The position numbers were made by a program, and so were the translations under genes. DNA of 64,000 bases from Cladophialophora immunda. Its lineage: Eukaryota > Ascomycota > Eurotiomycetes > Chaetothyriales > Herpotrichiellaceae. The notes below the pieces were generated by a model. The model did no database searches. It was not told where the DNA came from and saw only the letters and a program-made list of their open reading frames with translations. Positions within the stretch are counted from its first letter, which is position 1. Each line of letters begins with the position of its first letter. The stretch lies in assembly GCF_000835495.1 (NCBI RefSeq), contig NW_015622549.1, forward strand, positions 124,001 to 188,000. The letters run 5' to 3'. Shown here one piece after another: positions 20,335-29,770 of the stretch.

Positions 20335-20609
20335 ACTATGGGGAGGGAGACGAGCCCTACAGTTTTGTTTTGTCCCCAGTTTGGATTTCCGCGTGCGGTC
20401 GGCGGTGGCCGTGATGCCGTTCGTCCTTCTCATCTTTACATATTAAGAACTGTGGATTGGTGGTCTGAAAGGTACCTCTGCTGCACGCCTCGAAGGAAGA
20501 CTAGCAGCTTGTGATGTCTTGCTCTTGGGCGGCTCGTTGATGTGTCTCCATCTGACAATGTTGCTACACCCTGCCATCTCTGCTGGCACCAGCTTTAAGC
20601 GGAGCGACC

Positions 20610-21731
20610 TCAACTGTTCGTGTCTGCGGACTGAGTTGCAGTGGTTTCGGTGTTGTTGCTGACTGAATTCTCCCGATCACTTGCTTCTGAATTGATGTTC
20701 ACAATATTCCAAGGCCTGTCTCTTGCAAACTCCCGCTCAGGGTACTCGGTGCAGGTCTCGAGGATGACTGGTCGCTGCGAAGGAGGCAGTTGACAAGTGT
20801 CCGCCCATTCTTTCCACCAAACGAATCCACGTAGATCTGGCAGCCCGTCGATCCTGGTTCCGTTCTTGTCCCAGATGACGTCCACATCCAGCCACGTCTC
20901 GAAATAATCCACGGTCCCATGCAATTTGTCCCTTCTTCGGTTTTTGCCCTGAATCCGACCCTGTATGTCGTTTGCACAATCAAATCGTAGTATTTGATGA
21001 AGTAGTTAGATTCATCCAGCCAGCTGACGGCACAATTATTGCCACCTGATCTAAATCTTGACTTGCAAATCTCGAAGAGGTCATTTGCGTCTTCATTCGC
21101 AGTCCGGTAGCCTCGAGGCTTGATTGGCGATCCAGGCAGTAACAACGGTATAAACTGAAGCGGGCTTTCGTCTGTTGAAAATCTGAATCCTGAATACGAT
21201 GCGGGCGGAATTTTTGGCACTTCCCTCAACAAGATACGCACGTTTGGGCAGAGATTGCGGTCGAACCAACCTCCACCGACGAAGGTGGTAAAAACTCCAT
21301 AGTAAGGATCAAGCCCTTCCATGGTGAGTTTGTAAATGCGCTCGAGGGAAGGCTGTGGGAAGTCAAGCGGGATCTTTGGATATAGATTCTGCACAGTGGT
21401 CACAGCGACGGGCGCAGAATCGAAGACTGGTTTTGCCTCAGCATACACTTGTCGTGAGATCAACAAGAGATGAATGCCAGGTGTGATTTTGCAGGTAGCA
21501 GACCTCCAGTCCGGGTTGGAGGGCAGTTGGACGTCGCCGCACACAACGTATGGTGATCTCTGGAAGGATAAATTTGTATATTTTCAATCGAATTTCTGCA
21601 GGCACACCGAGGAATGACAGAGGTGGGTGGGGGTTACAGCCTAGCGCTTGGATAGAGTCGTCAGCCATGGCGACAGGTGAGGTCGGGGAGATGCTGCAAT
21701 GAAAAAGGCGCTCGAACTCGTCAGGATTCAA
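20610..21731 (-). pseudogene. F-box/2EXR-like protein gene with two apparent frameshifts
   Basis: The N-terminal frame (from 21731, or ATG 21668) holds LSFLGVPAEIRLKIYKFIL, the start motif of a large fungal F-box-like family. The frame then shifts near 21560 to YVVCGDVQLPSNPDWRSA and the expected ITPGIHLLLISRQVYAEA. Near 20930 it shifts again, at a GGG run, to LHGTVDYFETWLDVDVIWD, ending at 20610. The shifts are single-base and no intron can explain them without deleting the conserved motif. Either this is a decayed gene or the assembly has indels. Such genes are numerous and fast-evolving in Pezizomycotina; the targets of this one are unknown. Confidence 0.6.
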
Positions 21732-23048
21732 AAGATAACTCGGTCGTGTCCGAGTGTATGCGTGCTTGAGTGAGATTGGATAAGTGTGAGTAAGTGAGTC
21801 TTGCTAGATCTGTGCGATTGTGACCTCTCTGGTCCATAATCACATCGAATGAAGAATTGGAAAAGTTCAAGGAGGCGTCATTCGAATGGAGGAGGAGGGC
21901 ACTTCTTGAGACTGTACTGGAGAGTAGCCTTTCATCAGACACAACCATTTGGCAGTGAAGCGCCATCACGCGTCAACGTCTTGCAGCGCCCGCCCTTTTC
22001 TCATCTCGTGGTTTTTTTCGCTAGCGATGCCTCATCTTTCACCACTTTATCCAAAGCCTCTGTCTCCGTCAAAGGCCATCATTAGGCAGGAGTAGTCTCG
22101 AAGGCCCAATGTGCCTACTCCGACGAACCGACCACACGCCAAGTTGTACAACCCGGTTAGGCTCTTCAGTGCCTTTGAATAGTTCAACTACGCAACTGCT
22201 GGACGGTCAGTTTCCTAAGGCAAGAAAGTATCTGTCGATGCTTTAGGCTGCTGCCAGTCGGTCTTTCGAACTGACTCTATCTATACACGGACCACCGAGT
22301 TCACGAAGAGTGATTGATGGTGGCCAGCCGCGCAACCACTGCCACGCGCCGTGGGGGCGGAGAGTTCCTCGCGATCCCCTCGCCACAGACTTTCAACTAC
22401 CTTCTCCGCCGTGAGCCGAACCCTCCTCGTCCTACAACGACTCCGACATTGCGGAGATATTCGGCCATGCTACACGGGAATAGACAACCGAGCTGTCAGA
22501 AATGCTTTTATCAAGATCATACAAACAAGAGAGTCGAGCGGTACGGTGAGTGGTCCGGCAGGAAGATACTTTCTTCAGACCAGATGTCCATGAAGTCAGT
22601 ACGAAAGAAAAGAACAAGGTATTAAACTCAGAGCCTCCACTGCTATTGTGCCGCGTCGGTGCAACTGGAATAGACAGAGTCCGAAGCACTTATGAACGCC
22701 CTACACCAAAAGAACCGCATACCATCGAGTCATTGGCAACGGCTCTCAGCGAGGCCTACCTGGTATTCTGGAGTGCTCAATCGGGACTTTCAGACCATGA
22801 AGCATCGTCGACCACGCCGCTGGGGCGTGACAGGAAATCGAGGGTGCTGTTGCAATCGTACCAGGTAGGAATTTGCTGCTGAAATACCAATGCAGAGTCT
22901 GTGCGCGTGGCAACATCTTGAATTGGAGACAATATGTCGAAGTAAAACATACGACTTCTCCAAGCTACGCTATTTCATCGAGTCACATGAAGAAAATCTC
23001 GCAGGTACGCCAGAAGCGATCCAAACATGGAAAAGATTCTTATTATCG
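21732..23048. other. Gene-poor stretch with possible gene debris
   Basis: Open segments at 22351-22593 (NRAVRNAFIKIIQTRESSG), 22550-22864 and 22896-23114 have protein-like composition and sit in adjacent frames. No valid intron joins them; the phase-compatible gap at 22865-22895 is only 31 nt. They may be a decayed multi-exon gene. An ACGCGT motif occurs at 21969-21974. Confidence 0.3.
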
Positions 23049-23054
23049 ATGAGA

Positions 23055-24177
23055 ATGTCGCCGACTGTTCGTGAACTGTCATTTCCTGAAACAGAAAAGC
23101 GATCCCTTTGCTGATTGAAGCCAGTATTTCCTTCGGGCTCTGTGGTGGTGGAGGTGGCTGGCTATGGCACAGCGGCCTGGACTCGGGCATCGCGAATCAC
23201 TATAGTGCTTCTCGATGGTGAGAGGAAATCATATTTTCTCAAGGTAAAGGGTTTTTTCCTAACTAGATATAATCCCCTGCTTACCAGGAACGCCTCAGCA
23301 AGCAATGGGCGATCGGGGGAGAGAGATGATGGAAGGAGAGTATCGCTCGATGATGGAAATCTACTCCTTCATGCCCGATCTCATTCCCAAGCCGATAACT
23401 TGCGGCAAATTCAAGCGGTCCTATCCCGACACCTATTTCTTCCTCATGAATTATATCGACTTGGGCTGTGAAACGGATGAGCCTGGGGATTTCTGTCGCC
23501 TCATCGCGCAGCTCCACCAAAGGAGTGTGTCTCCAACCGGAAAGTTTGGCTTCTTTCAAACCACTTACCATGGACCTAATCCGCAAAACACTACTTGGGA
23601 GAGCAATTGGTGCACCTATTTCACGAGGCTACTGACTCAGTTCTTTGGCCGAGAGATAGCCCAAAATGGCCCGCATGCAGAGTACGAAGCTACTTACAGA
23701 ATGTTTGCCTCTGCGGTAGTGCCGAAACTATTGGCGCCTCTCCAGTCCGGCGGGCGTGTCCTAAAACCCTGCCTCATCCACGGAGATCTGTGGAAAGAGA
23801 ATACGGGCCTCAATCTCGACACAGGTTTACCTGTTGTCTTTGACTCTAGTGCAATGTACGCCCACAACGAAATGGAGCTGGGTATGTGGCGAACCGACAT
23901 CCTCCGATTCGGGAAGCCCTACTACGACAAATATCTCAGCTATATGCCACCCAGCGAGCCCGTTGAGCAATTCGACGATCGCAATCGGCTGTATAGCATA
24001 AAATTCAAGATCGCTCATTGTCTGGGTTGGCCAGATTGCGCGCCTAATCACCGTCAGTTGTGAGTGGAAAGATCGGAAATTTCCAGTTCGCTATCACTGA
24101 CTTGACCAAGGATATTGAATGATATGCGCTATTTGATCGGCAAGTATTCACCAAAGCGACAGGATAATGATGGTTGA
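23055..24177 (+). CDS. Fructosamine-3-kinase-like protein (ketosamine kinase family)
   Basis: Proposed exons 23055-23070, 23125-23243, 23299-24059 and 24111-24177 are all in phase and give 320 aa, the usual family length. The first join gives SPTV-LFPSGSVVVEVAGYG, then GTAAWTRASRI. KSYFLK carries the ATP-binding lysine and REMMEGEYRSM the conserved Glu. The catalytic loop is LIHGDLWKENTG, and the metal-binding Asp is in VVFDSSAMYAHNEMELGMW, where the usual DPA is DSS. The last small exon gives LNDMRYLIGKYSP. Family members phosphorylate sugar-lysine adducts so that the glycation breaks down. The introns are 51-55 nt with CTAAC/CTGAT/CTGAC branches. ATG 23049 is an alternative start. Without the first intron an in-frame TGA at 23112 would stop the protein. 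Confidence 0.8.
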
Positions 24178-24733
24178 AATGGGTCCTCTTGTGGCAGTTT
24201 TTTTTCTCGCTGGGTTTTCTTGTCATTCTGGCTCTGGCAACCCCAATGCCCTCGACGATCAGTATGTTATTGTTCGACTGCAAGGGGCGTCAACATTCCA
24301 GGTATGTAGGCCTGGATGCATCGACGGTCGCTCTTTGGGCAGGCCCGCGGAATGTTACAGATACCTTGCATGTCCTTCTTCGTTGATTCTCTCGGTATTC
24401 TATTGCCGGCCTACCTTTCGTGTCGGCGTGTGCACAGATTGGTCCCCCCTCTATGCCCAACCCACCTCTACAGCAGGTACGCCGTTGTCCACTTCGCAAG
24501 GTACACCTTGATTTCTGAGAGGATAGAGCTTGACTAGAAGAGAGGTGACAGATAACCAGTTCTCACGCCTCGAGATATGATGGGTTGGGGTTCAGTCACG
24601 AAAACATCTTATTCCTGAGCCAAAGCTGCGAGGCAGAGCGTGGCACACAAGAAACCGTTCAACCACTACGTCCACAATCTGCTGGATCTTCAGATATAAC
24701 ATGTGAGCGTGCTCGGGGGCTAACGGCGGCAAC
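24178..24733. other. Intergenic region upstream of the MFS gene
   Basis: No supported gene; short overlapping ORFs only. Confidence 0.5.
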
Positions 24734-26389
24734 ATGTCTCTATTTGGTGAGCCGCATTCTGGCTTGACGAAGTCCAGGCAACTGAACATGGTGTTACTTG
24801 TGGCGTTTGCCTCTTGCTTCTCTCCCCTCAGCAGTTTCATTTATTATCCTGCTCTTACGGCGATAACGAGGGATTTACATACGACTCTATCCAAGGCCAA
24901 TTTGACAATAACTTCTTACATGATCGTTTCCGGCGTTGCTCCTACGCTATTTGGCAGCATGGCAGATCAGGTGGGAAGACGGCCTGTTTATCTTCTTATG
25001 TTTACCCTCTACGTCGTGGCCAATGTTGGGCTCGCGTTGCAGGGTACATATCCTGCTCTACTGCTGCTCCGCATGCTGCAGAGTGCGGGCGGTTCTGCCA
25101 CAATCGGGCTTGGATATGGTGTTGTGGCTGATGTGAGTGTCTCTTCTCTTCGATAGGACCGACTCCCATCTGCACCAAGCTATTGCCACGGTCTCCATCA
25201 TCATCAATGAATCTAACAGTGATGCTCAGATTACAGAGTCTTCTGAGCGTGGGTCATACATGGGCATCCTAGGGTGCGGCCCAAACGTTGCACCTGGCCT
25301 CGGACCTGTGCTCGGTGGTGTCCTTGCTGAGAAGGCCGGATGGCGCTGGATTTTCTGGCTTTTAGCCATATTGAGCACCCTCAGCCTCGTTCTCATTTTT
25401 GCCCTTCTGCCAGAAACAGCGCGCAACGTGGTTGGCAATGGGTCCCACTCTGTCCCTGTCTTGAACAAAAGTCTTCTACTCCTCTGGCGAGAAAACAGGC
25501 AAAAGAAGATCGATCTGACACTGGAAGGCCACCGCACAGCGGTACCAGAAGCTGTTTCCCGCAGAGCAACTTTGAGGATACCAAATCCCTTGGGAAGCGT
25601 GCATATATTTCTGCAGAGAGAAAGCGCACCCGTCATCCTCATTAATGGAATCTTCTATAGCGCATATTGCTGCCTCCAAGCATCCCTGTCGTCTCTATTC
25701 ATCGCCATATACGGCTATAAAGAGCTTGAAGCTGGCCTGATCTACTTGCCATTTGGCACGGGTTGCTTCCTTGCATCCTTACTCTCAAGTAAGTTGCATC
25801 TGCGCTCTTTCGCAATGATCCTTCTCCTGTGCCAGGATATTAACTCTGTATTCCTGCTCCCCAAGGAAACATCCTCACACATGACTATCGGACAATTGCT
25901 CTTCGCCACAGTCTTCCAACCTCCAGCACCGAAACGTCCGAGTCCCAGAGAATTGTATTCCCGATCTTCCATGCCCGTCTACGAAGCATGGCATACCTGC
26001 TTCCTCTGTCCATTCTCACTCTCCTCGCATATGGCTGGGTTCTCGAGTATCACTTGCACCCTTCTATTCCTCTTATCCTGCAATTCTTTACAGGTGGTGC
26101 CATGACCATCGTGTTCAACGCGTGCGGGACCCTTCTCGTCGACCTACACCCAACACGTCCGTCGACAGCTCAGGCAGCCCTGAATCTGCTCCGCTGTGCC
26201 TTTGCCGCGGCGGAGTTGGCTGCGCTACAGCCGCTTATCGACAGTATCGGCCCGGGGTGGTGCTACACTGTGATCGCCTTGGTTACTGGAGGCGTTGCCT
26301 CCATATGTGTTGTTGTTGGCAGGATGTGGGGTGAGAGTTGGAGAAGACAAAGACTCGACATACAAAGTACGACCACGGAAGAAACTTGA
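24734..26389 (+). CDS. MFS multidrug transporter, DHA1 type
   Basis: Three exons (24734-25132, 25230-25788, 25866-26389) give 493 aa. Intron 1 (97 nt) has a CTAAC branch and intron 2 (77 nt) a TTAAC branch. Motif A of the family is seen as GSMADQVGRRPVY between TM2 and TM3. The drug-antiporter motif C follows as GPNVAPGLGPVLGG in TM5. A charged central loop (about residues 210-265) separates the two six-helix halves. DYRTIAL in exon 3 continues the typical loop after TM8. The hydrophilic N-terminus is short. It resembles Qdr/DHA1 proton antiporters exporting small drugs or metabolites; the substrate is unknown. No biosynthetic genes are adjacent. Confidence 0.88.
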
Positions 26390-27419
26390 GCTATTAAAGT
26401 ACGCATATCACAAAAACGTAGAGCGGTCCGATTGGACGATGCTCAGACCAGCATATCCTCCGACTTCTTGGCCGTCAACTTCTTATCCCCGAGAAGGCCT
26501 AGACCATGGAGTTGAACCAGGCCTTGTCCTGCAGAGAAACTGGAAAACAGGTCAACAAATGCAACAAGAGAGTAGCGAGGTACGACGGCAAGGGTCGGGG
26601 GTGGGGGACGAGTTGAAGCATTCGCCTGCAATTACGGAGTACTTGAACGAGTCGGCGTGCATGGTGAAGAAAGCTTCAACAAGGCCTGGATGAAGCATTT
26701 CTGTCTGCTTCCCTCTTCGTCCCAGATTCGGGACAGCCATTCAGCTTAGCAACTGATTCAGATTCGTACTGGACACTAAGACTTGCTTTGCCCTCCCGCC
26801 AAGAGGAGCCTCGATGCCACAGTCTTGGTTCGTATCTCTAAAGCGAAATGAGGGCTGAGCTGAGCTGGAGAAAACTCGTCTTAGGGATGGGATGATATTC
26901 TCTCTACTTCCGTTCTCGAGATGGTGCTCATTCCAAAATTTAGAGGTCTCTCAAGCCTGGCCACTGCCGCCGCATTGAGCAAGGTTCGCACAAGGCTGTC
27001 ATTATTGTGTGCCGCCACTTACATCATCGCGAAAGGAACAACAAGCCAGGGAGGCTATTACCGTGAATGAAGTTTCTTATTGAAGATTTTACCGTTGGGA
27101 GGAGTTCCGTACCCCGCAAGGTTACACTCCCTACCTGAGTATCAAAATGGAGCGAGCTTCGAGTGGACATCCTACCAAATTCTTGTAGTCTTTCAGACTT
27201 GGCAAGTCATTCATGTTATGGAATCCGTTGATGTCCCATTCATTGCGCCAGAAACCCCCTTCATTTCGTGGCTGTAGTCTAAGGACTTGTCTTCGTGGAT
27301 CGTCGTAAAGAAATCCCAATCGCTAGAACGCATCGCAGAGATCCCCCCGGTCTATTTGGTCTATGTCTATATTCTATGTCTATCTTTTGTCTTTGCCATG
27401 AATCCTTGCTGGAGAAATC
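26390..27419. other. 1.0 kb intergenic region
   Basis: It lies between convergent genes. I see no gene, repeat or RNA signal. Confidence 0.5.
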
Positions 27420-28301
27420 TCAGCCCTCAAAGTCCCACATGTCCAATAGTTTGTCCATACTATCCTCTTTCCCGGCAGCATCATCTTCACTGTCCTCTGC
27501 GACCGCAAAGATTTTCTTGGGAATCTTGTACTCCACAACGGGAGGCTTCCTCTCCTTCTTGAATTCACTGTCCAGTAGTGTAGCATATCCGTGGTCGAGG
27601 AAGTCCTCGAGATTGTACTGCTGCTTCGTGAACTGCTCGGAGATGATCCTCGCGATGCTCGCTACGGTGGGGTGGTAGTGCGACTGGCACGTCTCCAGCT
27701 CCCACAGTGAGGAGTCGATGGCATTGGTGAGTTGTGGGTTCGGCTCGTTCGGGTCAAAGGGGTCATTGCCAAGGTTGTATTTGAACTTCGTGTAGGGAGG
27801 GTATGGGTTGCGGTGGATCATAAAGGTCGTGGTGGGGTGCTGTTTGAGAAGGTTGTAGATGAAGGGGATTATGGCCACGATGGCGGAGGGAGGGGCAAAG
27901 AGACACAGGCGTGAAAGGCGCTTGATGAAACTGGCAATTGTTGCTGCCGGCAAGTGATTGGTTGGAGACAGGAAAATATCGAGATGCCGCAGAACCCGAC
28001 TGCGGTATTTGCTGTGTAGAAGATCTCTGTCGAGAAGAGCGTACAGTCGAGGGTAGAAGGAAGGGTAGTCGAGGTTCTTTGTGGTGATGAGATGGAAGAG
28101 GCCCGTGAGGGCCGGCACCGCAAGGCCCAAGTCCCTCATGTCCAGACTGTCGGTGAAGAAGTCCATGAGAATTTCTGGGCGACGGAGGCTGTCGATGGCT
28201 TCAGGTGATTGAAGCTGCTTGAGCAATTGCTTACGCTGCGATGCGCTCATAGGAGCCGCAATTTGAGCAGCGTAAGAGTCCATGGCTGTTGACGAAGGCA
28301 T
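27420..28301 (-). CDS. Noc4-like CBF/Mak21-domain protein, N-terminally short
   Basis: Single exon, 293 aa from ATG 28301 (ATG 28283 is also possible). It matches the C-terminal half of nucleolar complex protein 4: GLFHLITTKNLDYPSFYPRL, YALLDRDLLHSKYRSR, FIKRLSRLCLFAPPSAI, IPFIYNLLKQHPTTTFMIHR, DPFDPNEPNPQLTNAIDSSL-WELE and HYHPTVASIARII. Noc4 with Nop14 acts in nucleolar 40S assembly and export. Full family members in yeast and human are about 515-550 aa, so roughly the first 230-250 residues are missing here. They are not encoded just upstream, because only 327 nt separate this start from the divergent ATP4. The tail is acidic. Confidence 0.82.
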   Translation of the reverse strand: MPSSTAMDSYAAQIAAPMSASQRKQLLKQLQSPEAIDSLRRPEILMDFFTDSLDMRDLGLAVPALTGLFHLITTKNLDYPSFYPRLYALLDRDLLHSKYRSRVLRHLDIFLSPTNHLPAATIASFIKRLSRLCLFAPPSAIVAIIPFIYNLLKQHPTTTFMIHRNPYPPYTKFKYNLGNDPFDPNEPNPQLTNAIDSSLWELETCQSHYHPTVASIARIISEQFTKQQYNLEDFLDHGYATLLDSEFKKERKPPVVEYKIPKKIFAVAEDSEDDAAGKEDSMDKLLDMWDFEG

Positions 28302-28628
28302 GGTGGACAAGTTGCGGAAAAGAAGCGAGGGTGAGTGAGAGCGATGGAGAGCAGTCGCCCTCAAAACCAAACATGTGAAGATCACCACCCCTCCGTGCTT
28401 AACGTGGCCGTTGTCCTCAGTCTCCCAATTTGTCCTAATATGCGGGCGTTGCGGCTCCTCCAGCCCCTCGCCTCGAAACAATTTTTGATGGCGCAAATGT
28501 ATGCCAAGCACTAGTCCATATACAGAATAGCGCACCCAGACCTCAATTACAAGCTCTCCTCGCCGGACCACCAAACTTTGAACGTCAGGAGCTTCAGGTC
28601 GACTGTTCAGGCTACAAACACCACAACA
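28302..28628. promoter_or_regulatory. Short bidirectional promoter between the Noc4-like gene and ATP4
   Basis: A 327-nt head-to-head spacer. The minus-strand reading frame stays open here, but its translation does not resemble Noc4. Confidence 0.5.
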
Positions 28629-29511
28629 ATGGCGTCTAGACTGGCAAGGAGTGCTGCTGGTGAGTCACCCATGCGTCCTGGAGCTCGGGATGGACAAAGA
28701 GCAGATCTGACAATAGGATTCCAGGAGCCAGCAAACTCCGCGCATCAACTTCTCTCCCGATCCGCGCCCTCCCATCGCTCGCCGCCAGCACGCCCTTGAC
28801 TTCCATCCGTCATCAGTCCTCCTCTAACGTGCCCTCGCAAGACCCTAAGAAGACAGCTCAGTCCATCGTCGACGCCCTTCCCGGGTCTTCCCTCGCCAGC
28901 AAAACTGCCATTCTCTCCGCCGGTGCTGGAATCTCCATCTGGGCAATCAGCAATGAGCTCTACGTGGTGAACGAGGAGAGCGTCATCGCTTTCTGTCTGC
29001 TGTCCGTCTTCTACGGCATCTTTAAATATACAGGTCCCATGTACAAGGACTGGGCGGATGGCCAGGTGCAGAAGATTAAGGATTTATTGAACGAGGCGAG
29101 GACGAATCATGCCAGTGCCATTAAAGAACGAATTGAAGACGTCAAGCCCTTGAGTAACGTGGTCGAGATCACGAAGCAACTGTTTGACGTTTCGAAGGTA
29201 AAGCGCAAAGTCCCCCAAACTCGCTTCTCCCTCAAATTCAGTTGTTGATGGTTCGTTTCTAGGAAACCGCCAGACTCGAAGCCCAGGCTTTCGAACTTGA
29301 GCAAAAAACCGCCCTAGCTGCCGAAGCCAAGAACGTCCTGGACAGCTGGGTCCGTTACGAGGGTCAGGTCAAGCAGCGGCAACAGAAGGAATTGGCCGAC
29401 AGCATCATCGCCAAGGTCACCAAAGAGCTCGAAAACCCCAAGGTTTTGCAGCAGATTTTGGCCCAGTCAGTGGCGGACGTTGAGAAGTTGGTGGCTAGCA
29501 AGAGCCAGTAG
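28629..29511 (+). CDS. atp4: Mitochondrial ATP synthase subunit 4 (b)
   Basis: Three exons (28629-28659, 28725-29197, 29263-29511) give 250 aa. The 5' 31-nt exon encodes MASRLARSAAG, the start of a basic, Ser/Arg-rich mitochondrial presequence running to about IRHQSSS. Two membrane segments follow (ILSAGAGISIWAISNELYVV, then VIAFCLLSVFYGIF), then YTGPMYKDWADGQVQKI and a long charged helix ending ADVEKLVASKSQ. Subunit b is the peripheral stalk of F1Fo-ATP synthase, linking Fo in the inner membrane to F1. Length matches the yeast family (about 244 aa). Confidence 0.95.
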
Positions 29512-29770
29512 ATGAAGGCAGAAGAGCGATCAGGCTCTCCTCTGGGGAGGCCAGATTGCCGATGGTGAACACTACAGGTATGCCGAAGGCCTCAGTTGTG
29601 GACGTTGCCCAGCGGTGCCTGGAAGGGGACGTGGTGGAATGGCATTCAATGTTGTACATAAAATACCTCTCTTTAGAAGTCTTAGGAAAAGAGCAAGCCG
29701 ATTTCACCCGGCTATCTAAGTTATCGGTCCAAGTCCAAACATTCACCTTGCAATACCTTGTCAGACAACA

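Noticed and set aside
19674..20433. Long overlapping frames on both strands (plus 19674-20204, minus 19720-20433)
   Set aside because: GC-rich shadow frames of the last exon of the Ser/Thr-rich gene, with low-complexity Arg/Gln composition.
23112..23114. In-frame TGA apparently breaking the fructosamine-kinase gene
   Set aside because: It lies inside a plausible 54-nt intron (23071-23124) with CTGAT branch and correct phase, so no readthrough or pseudogene is needed.
23055..26389. Secondary-metabolite cluster around the MFS transporter
   Set aside because: No synthase, tailoring enzyme or cluster regulator is adjacent; one kinase-like gene and one transporter are not enough.
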